Source: Kumtagia yinganensis (GTDB taxonomy: Bacteria > Pseudomonadota > Alphaproteobacteria > Rhizobiales > Rhizobiaceae). From it: 64,000 nucleotides of DNA. The translations under genes were made by a program, and so were the position numbers. The DNA is taken from assembly GCF_040081985.1 (NCBI RefSeq), contig NZ_JBEBMH010000012.1:1-64000 (forward strand). Reading direction: 5' to 3'. Of the stretch, positions 16,963-25,289 are shown in pieces. Numbering within the stretch: position 1 is the first letter of the stretch; each line of letters begins with the position of its first letter. The notes under the pieces are model-generated. The model did no database searches and was not told the DNA's origin. It was given only the letters and a program-made list of their open reading frames with translations.

Positions 16963-17421
16963 ATGTCGGCAAAGATTGTGCCCAGCGTGGATTTCGAGGA
17001 GCGCGTCCGCAGCTCGTTCGCGCGCCAGAACGTGATGACGACACTGGGCGCCGAACTCACCAGCGTGACGCCGGGCATCGTCGAGATCGAAATGCCGTTT
17101 TCGGATGCGCTGACACAGCAGCATGGTTTCCTGCATGCCGGCATCATCTCGGCCGCGCTCGATTCCGCCTGCGGCTATGCCGCCTTCTCGCTGATGCCGG
17201 AAAACGCCGCCGTGCTCACCATCGAGTTCAAGGTCAACCTGCTCGCGCCCGGCAAGGGCGAGCGTTTCCTGTTCCGCGGGTCCGTCACGAAACCCGGCCG
17301 CACCATCATCGTCGCCGACGGCCAGGCCTATGCCTTCGCCGCCGACGGCGAGGCAAAACTCATCGCCACCATGACCGGCACGATGATGACGGTCACCGGG
17401 CGGCAAGGCATCGAAGGCTGA
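16963..17421 (+). CDS. PaaI-family hotdog thioesterase
   Basis: The 152-residue protein has the hotdog fold of small acyl-CoA thioesterases. The helix signature QQHGFLHAGIISAALDSACGYAAFSLMPENAAVLTIEFKVNLL contains the catalytic Asp equivalent after HAG. GGAGG (16949-16953) 9 bp before the ATG fixes this start over the longer open frame. It hydrolyses an acyl-CoA; the substrate is unknown. Converges on tag with 3 bp between the stops. Confidence 0.85.
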   Translation: MSAKIVPSVDFEERVRSSFARQNVMTTLGAELTSVTPGIVEIEMPFSDALTQQHGFLHAGIISAALDSACGYAAFSLMPENAAVLTIEFKVNLLAPGKGERFLFRGSVTKPGRTIIVADGQAYAFAADGEAKLIATMTGTMMTVTGRQGIEG

Positions 17422-17424
17422 ACG

Positions 17425-18072
17425 TCAGAATTCGGGCTTGCCGCGCAGCGTCGGCCGCCTGAAAGCCGCCCTCGCCTCTTCGATCGGGGCGCGGCAATGG
17501 CAGCCCTCGATATGGTCGTTGACCAGCCCCATCGCCTGCATGAAGGCGTAGACCGTCGTCGGGCCGACAAAACTCCAGCCGCGTTTCTTCAGCTCCTTCG
17601 AGATTTTTGCCGACACCTCGGTCTTCGGCATGACGACCACCGCCGCATGATCCACCGTCGACGGCCGCTCGCCGGCCCGCGGCTCGAACTGCCAGAACCA
17701 GGCCGCCAGCGACCCCGCCTCGGCAATCAATTCCCTGGCGCGCCGCGCATTGTTGATGGTCGATTCGATCTTGCCGCGATGGCGGATGATGCCGGCATCC
17801 TTGAGCAGCCGCTCGACATCCGCCGCGCCGAATTCGGCCACCTTGTCGAAGTCGAAACCGGCAAAGGCTGCGCGAAAATTTTCGCGCTTGCGCAGGATCG
17901 TCAGCCACGACAGGCCCGACTGGAAACCCTCCAGGCAAATCTTTTCGAACAGCCGGCGGTCGTCGGTGACCGGGCGGCCCCATTCGTTGTCGTGATAATG
18001 CCTGTAGTCCGCCAGATCACCCGCCCAGGCGCAGCGGATCAAGCCGTCCGAACCCTCGATCAATCCCGTCAT
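17425..18072 (-). CDS. tag: DNA-3-methyladenine glycosylase I
   Basis: A 215-residue enzyme that excises 3-methyladenine from alkylated DNA. The family motifs are RCAWAGD at the start (zinc-binding Cys), YHDNEWGRPVTDDRRLFEKICLEGFQSGLSW with catalytic-site residues, and a C-terminal H-C-H zinc cluster near IEGCHCRAPIE. Length is slightly above the E. coli protein. Transcribed alone, convergent to the thioesterase gene. Confidence 0.95.
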   Translation of the reverse strand: MTGLIEGSDGLIRCAWAGDLADYRHYHDNEWGRPVTDDRRLFEKICLEGFQSGLSWLTILRKRENFRAAFAGFDFDKVAEFGAADVERLLKDAGIIRHRGKIESTINNARRARELIAEAGSLAAWFWQFEPRAGERPSTVDHAAVVVMPKTEVSAKISKELKKRGWSFVGPTTVYAFMQAMGLVNDHIEGCHCRAPIEEARAAFRRPTLRGKPEF

Positions 18073-18308
18073 GCCGTCGCTCCTGCCGAAACCCTTGGTT
18101 AACGGGCCTATTGGCCTGTTGACCGCGCCTTTACCAAATCGCTGAACGCGCCGGTAACCACACTGAAAGGTTTACGGAAATCCCGGCTTTTTAAGCAACC
18201 CGATTCACTTTTCGGTTTCCGATTGCCGTCACGCTCCTGACATGACGGAGCGAGAGCGCACCGCCGTGCCACCGTTTCGCGAATTGTGTGTTGACGAGTA
18301 CGCGCAAG

Positions 18309-19118
18309 ATGAAAAGCAGCATTCTTCTTTTAACCTCGGCCTTGTTTGTCGGCCTCACCATGGCGCCGGCCAGCGCCAATGACCGCTACGCGCAGCGTCC
18401 GCCGGTCGTCGTCAGCCCCGACCTGTCGGCCCCATGGGTCATGCAGCTCGGCAGCCAGCCCGGCCGCAAGATCGTGCGCGGCAATGCCGACTACGGTGTC
18501 CGTGTCCAGCCTGGCACGCAGCAGCGGCGCGTGATGCGCGGCGAGCCCGCGCCGCAGACGCGCCGCGTCGCGCGCAACCAGGGCTTCAACTGGTTCGGCC
18601 AGGACCCGGTCCGCACCGCCGCCGTTCCGGCGCCACGCAGGAAGCAGATCCAGCCGCAGATGGACCCGATCTATCTGCCGCAGCAGGTCGAGTATTCGGG
18701 ATCGGAAAAGCCCGGCACCATCGTCATCGATACCGGCTCGAAATTCCTCTACCTCGTCGAGTCCGGCGGGAGGGCGCGGCGCTACGGCGTCGGCGTCGGC
18801 CAGGAAGGCATGGTCTGGACCGGCACGCAGAAGATCTCGCGCAAGGCGGAATGGCCGGACTGGCGCCCGCCGGGCGAAATGATCGTGCGCGAGCGCGCCA
18901 AGGGCCGCAACCTGCCCACCTACATGGCCGGCGGCCCCGAAAATCCGCTCGGCGCGCGCGCCCTCTATCTCGGCGACACGCTCTACCGCATCCATGGCAC
19001 CAACGCGCCGTGGACCATCGGAACCAATGTGTCGTCGGGCTGCATCCGCCTGCGCAACGAGGACGTGGTCGACCTCTACGAACGGGTCGGCGTCGGCACC
19101 AGGGTGGTGGTCATTTAG
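18309..19118 (+). CDS. Periplasmic L,D-transpeptidase (YkuD domain)
   Basis: A 269-residue exported enzyme that makes 3-3 peptidoglycan crosslinks or anchors proteins to the wall. A signal peptide (MKSSILLLTSALFVGLTMAPASA) is followed by a basic linker. The YkuD domain, residues about 135-268, holds the catalytic HGTNAPWTIGTNVSSGCIRLRNEDV with its His and Cys. The start at 18309 is chosen because it gives a canonical signal peptide; a start 21 bp upstream is possible. Two hairpins follow the stop. Confidence 0.93.
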   Translation: MKSSILLLTSALFVGLTMAPASANDRYAQRPPVVVSPDLSAPWVMQLGSQPGRKIVRGNADYGVRVQPGTQQRRVMRGEPAPQTRRVARNQGFNWFGQDPVRTAAVPAPRRKQIQPQMDPIYLPQQVEYSGSEKPGTIVIDTGSKFLYLVESGGRARRYGVGVGQEGMVWTGTQKISRKAEWPDWRPPGEMIVRERAKGRNLPTYMAGGPENPLGARALYLGDTLYRIHGTNAPWTIGTNVSSGCIRLRNEDVVDLYERVGVGTRVVVI

Positions 19119-19160
19119 CTGGACCGGGGAGGCCGCGCACGCGGGGGCGGCGCGGCGCCG

Positions 19161-19228
19161 GGAAGCGGTTGGGGGACCGCTTCCCTTACCGGGGGGCAAG
19201 GGCAGCGCGGGCGACCGCGCTGCCCTTT
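19161..19228 (+). terminator. Two hairpins after the L,D-transpeptidase gene
   Basis: GGAAGCGGT/ACCGCTTCC (19161-19184), then AAGGGCAGCGCGG-GCGA-CCGCGCTGCCCTTT (19198-19228). The second is a 13-bp perfect stem ending in CTTTC and is the likely intrinsic terminator. Confidence 0.65.
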
Positions 19229-19346
19229 CGCATTGCACCAAAGATGTCTGGCCAGCGGCCCCGCCACGCTATATTGACGTGGCACGTCCTTGCCGTGCCC
19301 GCCGGACAGGCGCCGGCAGTGACGCCCCCCACTCTCGGAGCATAAG

Positions 19347-20276
19347 ATGCCGACATCCGACGATCACCGATACCTGAAGGGCGCGCCGGTCGCGGCCCGC
19401 ATCCTCGGGGAGGTGCGCGCCCAGGCGGAACGCGCCACAGCCGAGGGGTTCCGGCCGAAACTGGTCTCGATCACCGTCGGCGATGTGGCCGCCGTCGATG
19501 TCTATGTCCGCAACCAGCGTTCGAAGGCCGAAGCCGCCGGCATCGATTTCGACGAGCGGCGCTTTCCCGCCGACATCTCGGCCGGCCAGTTGGAAGCCGC
19601 CATCAGCGGAATGAACCTCGATCCGCGCGTCACCGGCATCATCATCCAGCGACCGGTGCCAGCCCATATTCCGATCAAGGCGATCCAGGGCGCGATCCAT
19701 CCGCTCAAGGACGTGGAGGGCATGCATCCCGCTTCGATCGGCAACATCGTCTACAACGAACTCGATCTCGCGCCTTGCACGGCGGCGGCGTCCGTCGAGA
19801 TGCTGAAGGCGACGGGCCTCGACCTCAGGGGTCTCGAAGTTGTCGTCGTCGGCCACTCCGAGATCGTCGGCAAGCCGATTGCCTTCCTGCTGATGAGCGA
19901 AGGCGCCACGGTGACGGTCTGCCACCACATGACACGATCCGTCGCCGCCCACGCCCGCCGCGCCGACGCGCTGTTCGTGGCCGTTGGCAAGCCACGGCTG
20001 ATCAAGGCCGACATGGTCAAGCCGGGAGCCGCCGTGATCGACATCGGTATCAACAGCGAAACCACAGCCGACGGCGGTACGCGCATCGTCGGCGACGTCG
20101 ACACCGAGAGCGTCAAGGAAGTCGCGTCCTGGATCACGCCGGTGCCGGGCGGCGTCGGACCTGTCACCGTCGCAATCCTGCTGCGCAACACCATGGTGGC
20201 GCTCGAGCGCCAGCGGGAGCACTATCGCTCGACCTACCAGGCGGGCACGGTCACCACCCTGCGCAAAGCCGGCTGA
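19347..20276 (+). CDS. folD: FolD-family methylenetetrahydrofolate dehydrogenase with altered catalytic residues
   Basis: A 309-residue FolD homologue. Normal FolD interconverts methylene-, methenyl- and formyl-tetrahydrofolate with NADP. The NAD(P) domain (VVVVGHSEIVGKPIAFLL) and the C-terminal ITPVPGGVGPVTVAILLRNT are intact. In the catalytic strand the usual Y-x3-K-x-K reads Y53-VRN-Q57-R-S59, so both lysines are replaced (by Gln and Ser). The QLPLP loop reads QRPVP, and the second Asp of KDVDG is Glu124. In characterised FolD enzymes this lysine is needed for cyclohydrolase activity, so this may be a dehydrogenase-only or specialised paralogue. Confidence 0.88.
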   Translation: MPTSDDHRYLKGAPVAARILGEVRAQAERATAEGFRPKLVSITVGDVAAVDVYVRNQRSKAEAAGIDFDERRFPADISAGQLEAAISGMNLDPRVTGIIIQRPVPAHIPIKAIQGAIHPLKDVEGMHPASIGNIVYNELDLAPCTAAASVEMLKATGLDLRGLEVVVVGHSEIVGKPIAFLLMSEGATVTVCHHMTRSVAAHARRADALFVAVGKPRLIKADMVKPGAAVIDIGINSETTADGGTRIVGDVDTESVKEVASWITPVPGGVGPVTVAILLRNTMVALERQREHYRSTYQAGTVTTLRKAG

Positions 20277-20538
20277 AGCACGCGGGCTAGGCCCCTCAAA
20301 TTTGGCTGCCAAACGGGCGCGGCTTCGCTCCACCGACCGATAGCCGGCGCGCTTCAATGCGATCCGTTGGACAATAGCGGATCTATGTCGGGCGCTGGGA
20401 TCGCAAGCGGACGGCTCGTCCTCAGCCGTCGCTTCGGTGCCGCCCTTGTCAGCATCCGTCAGGATTGTTTTCCGGAAAGTTGTCCCCGCCCTTCCCTTTC
20501 GCAGCGATAATCTCGCCGCGTGTTGGAAGGAAGCGGCG

Positions 20539-21540
20539 ATGGACTGGAATGCGGCGATCGACAAGAACCGGGAGGCTTTGAAGCGCATCCTTGCCATGCT
20601 TGTCGGCATGGCCGGGCTGGCTGCCGGTATTGGGCTTGCCGCTGGGGGCGTTGGCGCCGGAGGGCCTGACGCCGGGGACCTTGGCGCTGGGGACCTTGGC
20701 GCTGGGGGACAGTTTACTTTGTTTCCGCGGAAGGGCGCGGCCGCTTCAAGGCAGGTGCTGGCGGAAAAAAGTAAACTGTCCCCGGCACTTAACCCGGCAC
20801 TTACCCTCCCCCGCCATCTCCACCGGGCCATCCTCAAACTGCTGCGTCCGGCCGAGGCGGCGGCGCGCAGGCTGATCGTCGTGGCGGCGCGCGGGCTGGT
20901 CTTGCCGCCGCCGTCTCCGCGAAAGCCGAAGCCGAAGAAGCTCGGCCGGCGCAAATTCCGCCGTATCGGCAGGCAGCCGGAAGACCGCCGCGTCCCGGCG
21001 CTGCCGCTGTTCGATCCCCTGCCGCCCTGGAACCGCCGGCCCTCGCGGCCGGCACCCTGCGGCGTGCCACGCATCTCGATTGCCGGTTTCGGCGAGCCGG
21101 TTCCCGTTGCGGCGCCTCCGTCGCGGAACGACCCGGTCGATGCGACGCGGCTGGCCTTGCGCCTTCAGACGCTGGCCGCGACCCTCGACGACCTGCCGCG
21201 TCAGGCCAAACGTTTTGCCCGCTGGCAGGCGCGGCGCGACGCGGCAAGCGCGCAGGATAAGAAAATTCGCGACGCGATGACCGTCGGGGACGGAGACCCC
21301 GATGCGATGAGCGAGCATGACAAAATGCTCGCCGCGATCGGCGCGCGGCGCAGAATGCGCAAAGCGGCGACAGCGCGGAGCGGAGACCCTCCCAGGCCGG
21401 GCCGGGCTCGCCGAATCTGGCCGCTGAAACCCGGCCGCCCGCCGGGCTGGCGCAGAAAACCCACCCATGACGTCCATGAGGTTCTGGACGTCATGCACGG
21501 GCTCGCCTGCTGGGTGCTGCAGTCGCCCGACACGTCGTGA
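20539..21540 (+). CDS. Conserved rhizobial protein of unknown function with a REP palindrome in frame
   Basis: The 333-residue protein begins MDWNAAIDKNREALKRILAMLVGMAGLAAG, a short N-terminal hydrophobic helix. It continues with a basic, proline-rich middle (RPRKPKPKKLGRRKF-like) and an alpha-helical C-terminal part. An AAGGAAG site precedes the start. Residues about 56-82 (QFTLFPRKGAAASRQVLAEK and flanks) are the translation of a complete REP palindrome (20705-20783) that keeps the frame open, and just before it is a GDLGAG repeat. The function is not recognised. Confidence 0.75.
   Translation: MDWNAAIDKNREALKRILAMLVGMAGLAAGIGLAAGGVGAGGPDAGDLGAGDLGAGGQFTLFPRKGAAASRQVLAEKSKLSPALNPALTLPRHLHRAILKLLRPAEAAARRLIVVAARGLVLPPPSPRKPKPKKLGRRKFRRIGRQPEDRRVPALPLFDPLPPWNRRPSRPAPCGVPRISIAGFGEPVPVAAPPSRNDPVDATRLALRLQTLAATLDDLPRQAKRFARWQARRDAASAQDKKIRDAMTVGDGDPDAMSEHDKMLAAIGARRRMRKAATARSGDPPRPGRARRIWPLKPGRPPGWRRKPTHDVHEVLDVMHGLACWVLQSPDTS
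20705..20783. repeat. REP-type palindrome, copy 3 of 3, inside a coding region
   Basis: Arms GGGGACAGTTTACTTT-G-TTTCCGC and its inverse, with the central 32 bp matching the 8576 copy in reverse complement. It lies within the gene at 20539-21540 and is read through without a stop. Confidence 0.85.
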
Positions 21541-21724
21541 CAACGCCGTCTGTGCGACTCGACACCGAGGAATCGATGGCCGGCGCGGATTTTCCGCCGC
21601 GCGGCGGCGATATCTATTGTCAGAGGGTTCGGCGATCGTCGGATGACGAAACTGAACAGACCCGCTCAGGATGACACGCACAGGCGAATCGGCGAATCTC
21701 GCTGATATCACTCTGTGGCCAGCG

Positions 21725-22399
21725 ATGCTCGAAACTGCCCTTTATCTGCCGGTGAAACATTTCCTCGAAAGCCTAGGCTATTCGGTCAAGGGCGAGGTTG
21801 GCGGCTGCGATCTGGTGGCGCTCGGCCCCGACACGCCGCCGGTGGTCGTCATCTGCGAATTGAAGCTGCAGTTCAACCTCGAACTGCTGCTGCAAGGCGT
21901 CGACCGCGCCGCCGCCAGCGACGAGGTATGGCTGGCGGCGCGTCTGTCGGCGCGCGGCAAGGGGCGCGAGGCCGACAGGCGTTTCCGCAATCTATGCCGG
22001 CGCCTCGGCTTCGGCCTGCTCGGCGTCACCGCCGACGGCGATGTCCAGCTTCTGCTCAGCCCGGCCGCCTTGCCGCCGCGCCGCGATCCGCGCCGGCGCT
22101 CGCGGCTGGTCGACGAGCACCGCCGCCGCCAGGGCGATCCGGCAACCGGCGGCGGTTCGCGCGCGCCGATCATGACCGCTTACCGCCAGCAGGCTCTGGC
22201 CTGCGCCGCCGCCCTCGCCGAAGGCCCGAAGCGGCCGCGCGACCTCAAGCCCGGCGCGCCGAAGGCCGCCGCGATCCTGCGCCGCAATGTCTATGGCTGG
22301 TTCCTGCGGGCGGAAAGGGGCGTCTACGACCTCACCGAGGCCGGACGGATTGCGCTGGAGCGCTGGCCGCAGCCAAGTGTGCAACAGGCGGCGGAGTAG
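21725..22399 (+). CDS. DUF2161 protein, PD-(D/E)XK phosphodiesterase-like
   Basis: The 224-residue protein has the N-terminal signature METALYLPVK-like (MLETALYLPVKHFLESLGYSVKGEVGGCDLVAL...VVVICELKLQFNLELLLQGVDR). The GGCD and E-x-K pair fits a PD-(D/E)XK nuclease-type active site. The C-terminal part is basic, with a winged-helix-like end (ILRRNVYGWFLRAERGVYDLTEAGRIAL). The start at 21725 matches where this family usually begins; an in-frame ATG at 21671 is possible. The biological role of DUF2161 is not established. Confidence 0.82.
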   Translation: MLETALYLPVKHFLESLGYSVKGEVGGCDLVALGPDTPPVVVICELKLQFNLELLLQGVDRAAASDEVWLAARLSARGKGREADRRFRNLCRRLGFGLLGVTADGDVQLLLSPAALPPRRDPRRRSRLVDEHRRRQGDPATGGGSRAPIMTAYRQQALACAAALAEGPKRPRDLKPGAPKAAAILRRNVYGWFLRAERGVYDLTEAGRIALERWPQPSVQQAAE

Positions 22400-22430
22400 C
22401 TGCGGCGTTCTTCAGCTCGGCAATCGACCG

Positions 22431-22622
22431 TCAATCGCCGCCACCCCCGCCTCCATCACCGCCGTCTCCGGACGTGCTGGAATCGAAACCGTGATCATTC
22501 GACGCGACGGAGCCTGACAGCGGCCCGACCAGCCACGGGCGGCTCGAGTTGCGAAACCTGATCCCCAGCCAGATGGCGATCGCGATTGCGATCGGAAGCA
22601 GGAGATAAAACAGCGCTCCCAT
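22431..22622 (-). CDS. Small single-span membrane protein
   Basis: A 63-residue protein starting at 22622 with GGGGAGG 8 bp upstream. One N-terminal membrane helix (LFYLLLPIAIAIAIWLGIRF) is followed by a polar part ending in a run of Gly and Asp (SGDGGDGGGGGGD). No known function. It is downstream of glcF in the same orientation with 16 bp between, so it may be co-transcribed. Confidence 0.6.
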   Translation of the reverse strand: MGALFYLLLPIAIAIAIWLGIRFRNSSRPWLVGPLSGSVASNDHGFDSSTSGDGGDGGGGGGD

Positions 22623-22638
22623 TCCACAACCTCCCCGG

Positions 22639-23937
22639 CTAGACGCCTTTCGGCTTCGGCCCCCCATAAGCCCAGTCGAGCAGCGCCACCGTATGCACCA
22701 CCGGCAGCTTCGCCGCGGAAGCGATCTGGGTAATGCAGCCGATATTGCCGGTGGCGACGAGTACCGCGCCCGTCGCCTCGATGTTTTTCACCTTGCGGTC
22801 GCGCAGACTTGCCGAAATCTCGGGCTGCAAAATGTTGTAGGTGCCGGCCGAGCCGCAGCACAAATGACCCTCGCGCGGCTCCTTCACGGTGAAGCCGGCG
22901 CGGGCAAGCAACTCCTTCGGCTGGCGCGTGATCTTCTGGCCATGCTGCATCGAGCAGGCGGAGTGATAGGCCACCGTCAGGCCCGGCCTGACCGATGGCT
23001 CCGGCAGCTCGAGCGCCGCAAGATATTCGGTGACATCCCTGGCCAGCGCCGGGACTTTTGCCGCCTTGTCCGCATAGGCCGGGTCGAGCCGCAGCATGAA
23101 GCCATAGTCCTTGATCGTCGTGCCGCAGCCCGAGGCCGTGATGACGATCGCGTCCAGCCCGCCCTGCTCGATCTGCCGCGTCCAGGCGTCGACGTTTTTG
23201 CGCGCCGCCGCGAGCGCCGCGTCCTCCTTGCCCATATGATGGACCAGCGCGCCGCAACACCCCTCGCCTTCCGGCACCACGACCTCGACGCCCAGCCGGG
23301 TGAGCAGCCGCACCGTGGCCTCGTTGATTCCGGGCTCCAGCACCGACTGCGCGCAGCCGGTGAGCAGCGCCACCCTGCCCCGCTTCTCGCCCCTGGCTCG
23401 ATGGCGGCCGGGCCGCGACACCGGCGAGGCCGCCGGTACGGATGCGGGTGCCAGCTTCAGCATCGCCGTCAGCGGCTTCAGCGCCGGCACGCCGGCCAGC
23501 AGGCCGGCGAACGGCCGCCCGAGCTTCGCCAGCGACAGCGCGGCGCGAAACCGCTTGGGATAAGGCAGCGTGAAGGCGAGCACCTGCCGGATCAGCCGGT
23601 CGGCCAGCGGCCGCTTGTAGGTCTCTTCGATATGGGCGCGGGCATGATCGACCAGGTGCATATAGTTCACGCCCGACGGGCAGGTCGTCATGCAGGACAG
23701 GCAGGACAGGCAGCGGTCTATATGGGTGACGATTTCCTTGTCGGCCGGCCTGCCGTTCTCCAGCATGTCCTTGACCAGGTAAATTCGTCCGCGCGGGCTG
23801 TCGAGCTCATTGCCCAGCGTCACATAGGTCGGGCAGGTCGCGGTGCAGAAGCCGCAATGCACGCATTTGCGCAGGATCTTTTCCGACTCCGCGACATGCG
23901 GATCGGCGAGTTGGGCGAGGGAGAAGGTGGTTTGCAT
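22639..23937 (-). CDS. glcF: Glycolate oxidase iron-sulfur subunit
   Basis: The 432-residue protein has two ferredoxin-type clusters: CVHCGFCTATCP at residues 25-36, then CLSCLSCMTTCPSG about 50 residues later. Two cysteine-rich CCG domains (GCCGALVHH, LCCGSAGTY) follow, as in heterodisulfide-reductase-like subunits. GlcF passes electrons from the flavin subunits to the membrane quinone pool during glycolate oxidation. Its ATG overlaps the glcE stop by one base (TGATG), showing tight coupling in a glcDEF transcript. Confidence 0.94.
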   Translation of the reverse strand: MQTTFSLAQLADPHVAESEKILRKCVHCGFCTATCPTYVTLGNELDSPRGRIYLVKDMLENGRPADKEIVTHIDRCLSCLSCMTTCPSGVNYMHLVDHARAHIEETYKRPLADRLIRQVLAFTLPYPKRFRAALSLAKLGRPFAGLLAGVPALKPLTAMLKLAPASVPAASPVSRPGRHRARGEKRGRVALLTGCAQSVLEPGINEATVRLLTRLGVEVVVPEGEGCCGALVHHMGKEDAALAAARKNVDAWTRQIEQGGLDAIVITASGCGTTIKDYGFMLRLDPAYADKAAKVPALARDVTEYLAALELPEPSVRPGLTVAYHSACSMQHGQKITRQPKELLARAGFTVKEPREGHLCCGSAGTYNILQPEISASLRDRKVKNIEATGAVLVATGNIGCITQIASAAKLPVVHTVALLDWAYGGPKPKGV

Positions 23938-25136
23938 CAGCCCATCCGTCCCGGATTGAGGATGTTTTGCGGGTCGAACTGCTCCTTCAGCCGCCGGGAC
24001 AGTGCGGCCAGCGCCAGCGCTTGCGGCTCGAAGACCGGGATGGCGGCGCGGTCGGCTACGCTGGCGCGTACCAGCGTGGCATGGCCGCCGCCGAATTTTT
24101 TTACAAGCCCGCGCAGAAGATCGGCGTCGGGATCGCCTTCCATCCGCAACCAGGCCAGCCCGCCGGCCCAGTCGTAAAAGGCCTCGACCGCCGCCTCCAT
24201 GCGCAACGCCATCACCGCCTTGTGGGTTTCGCTCGGCGCCATCGACACACGCCAGACCGGTTTTTGGCTCCCGTCGGCGAAGGGCAGGCAGTCGCGGATC
24301 ACTCGCCAGATCGCCTTGGAGGCGCCGCCGGAAATCTCCTCGAACCCAGCGCCGCCGCCGAAGACGTCGCGCAGATGGTTTACGCGGTAGTCCACCGACG
24401 GCCCGAAACCCTCGACGCGCAGCAATGTCGCGGCCGCCTTGAACGCACCGTCGCCGACCCGTCCGGCGGCCGTCTCCGGCAGATGCGCGGCGCCCGACAC
24501 CTCCGCCGAAGAGCCCATTGCCACTGCCATCGCGGCGACCGCCGCATCGTCAAGCAGGCCCGGCAGCACAAGCGTCGTCTCGGTTTCGGCCGCCGGCAGC
24601 ACCTTGAAGGTCACATCGGTGGCCACAGCCAGCGTGCCCCATGATCCGGCCATCGCCTTGGAAAGATCATAGCCGGTGACGTTCTTGACCACGCGCCCGC
24701 CCGACTTGAAGGCCTCGCCGCGTCCCGACACCGCATGGATGCCAAGGATGTGGTCGCGCGCGGCCCCCGCCTTGATCCGCCTCGGCCCGGAAAGGTTTGC
24801 CGCCAGCGCACCGCCGATCGTGCCGCGCCCTGCCGCGCTACCCAGCAGCGGGCCGAAATCCATGGGCTCGAAGGCAAGTTCCTGGCCGCGTTCGACCAGA
24901 AGGTTCTCGATCTCGGAGAGCGTCGTACCGGCTCTGGCGGACAAAACCAGTTCCTCGGGCTCGTAAAGCGTGACGCCCGTGAGCCCTGACAGGTCGAGCG
25001 CGTGTTCCGTCTGCGGCGGCCGGCCGATGCCGCGCTTGGAGCCATGGCCCAGCACTTCCAGCGGCGCGTTTTCCGCAACCGCCCATTGGACCACGGACAA
25101 GACCTCGCCGGCAGATGTGGGCGTGAAAGTAGTCAT
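23937..25136 (-). CDS. glcE: Glycolate oxidase FAD-binding subunit
   Basis: A 399-residue FAD-linked subunit with an N-terminal FAD_binding_4 (PCMH) domain (LEVLGHGSKRGIGRPPQ, LSARAGTTLSEIENLLVERGQELAFEP, GGALAANLSGPRRIKAGAARDHILG). The ATG at 25136 is preferred to a GTG three codons earlier. GlcE pairs with GlcD and is needed for activity. It sits between glcD (154 bp upstream) and glcF. Confidence 0.93.
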   Translation of the reverse strand: MTTFTPTSAGEVLSVVQWAVAENAPLEVLGHGSKRGIGRPPQTEHALDLSGLTGVTLYEPEELVLSARAGTTLSEIENLLVERGQELAFEPMDFGPLLGSAAGRGTIGGALAANLSGPRRIKAGAARDHILGIHAVSGRGEAFKSGGRVVKNVTGYDLSKAMAGSWGTLAVATDVTFKVLPAAETETTLVLPGLLDDAAVAAMAVAMGSSAEVSGAAHLPETAAGRVGDGAFKAAATLLRVEGFGPSVDYRVNHLRDVFGGGAGFEEISGGASKAIWRVIRDCLPFADGSQKPVWRVSMAPSETHKAVMALRMEAAVEAFYDWAGGLAWLRMEGDPDADLLRGLVKKFGGGHATLVRASVADRAAIPVFEPQALALAALSRRLKEQFDPQNILNPGRMG

Positions 25137-25289
25137 GAGCGGCACCCGCGGCTCGGCGTTTCGCCCACCCTTCTTACAGTGCCGCGCCTCATCCTAGCCA
25201 CCTCTCCCCCATTTCGCGAGCACGAGGAATCCAAGTCCTGCGAACGCCTCATCAGCGCTTGGCCCATTGGCGACAACCGTTGCTCATCC

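Noticed and set aside
19269..21074. 601-codon minus-strand frame across folD and the following gene
   Set aside because: It spans two real plus-strand genes and two unrelated intergenic regions and has no recognisable domain.
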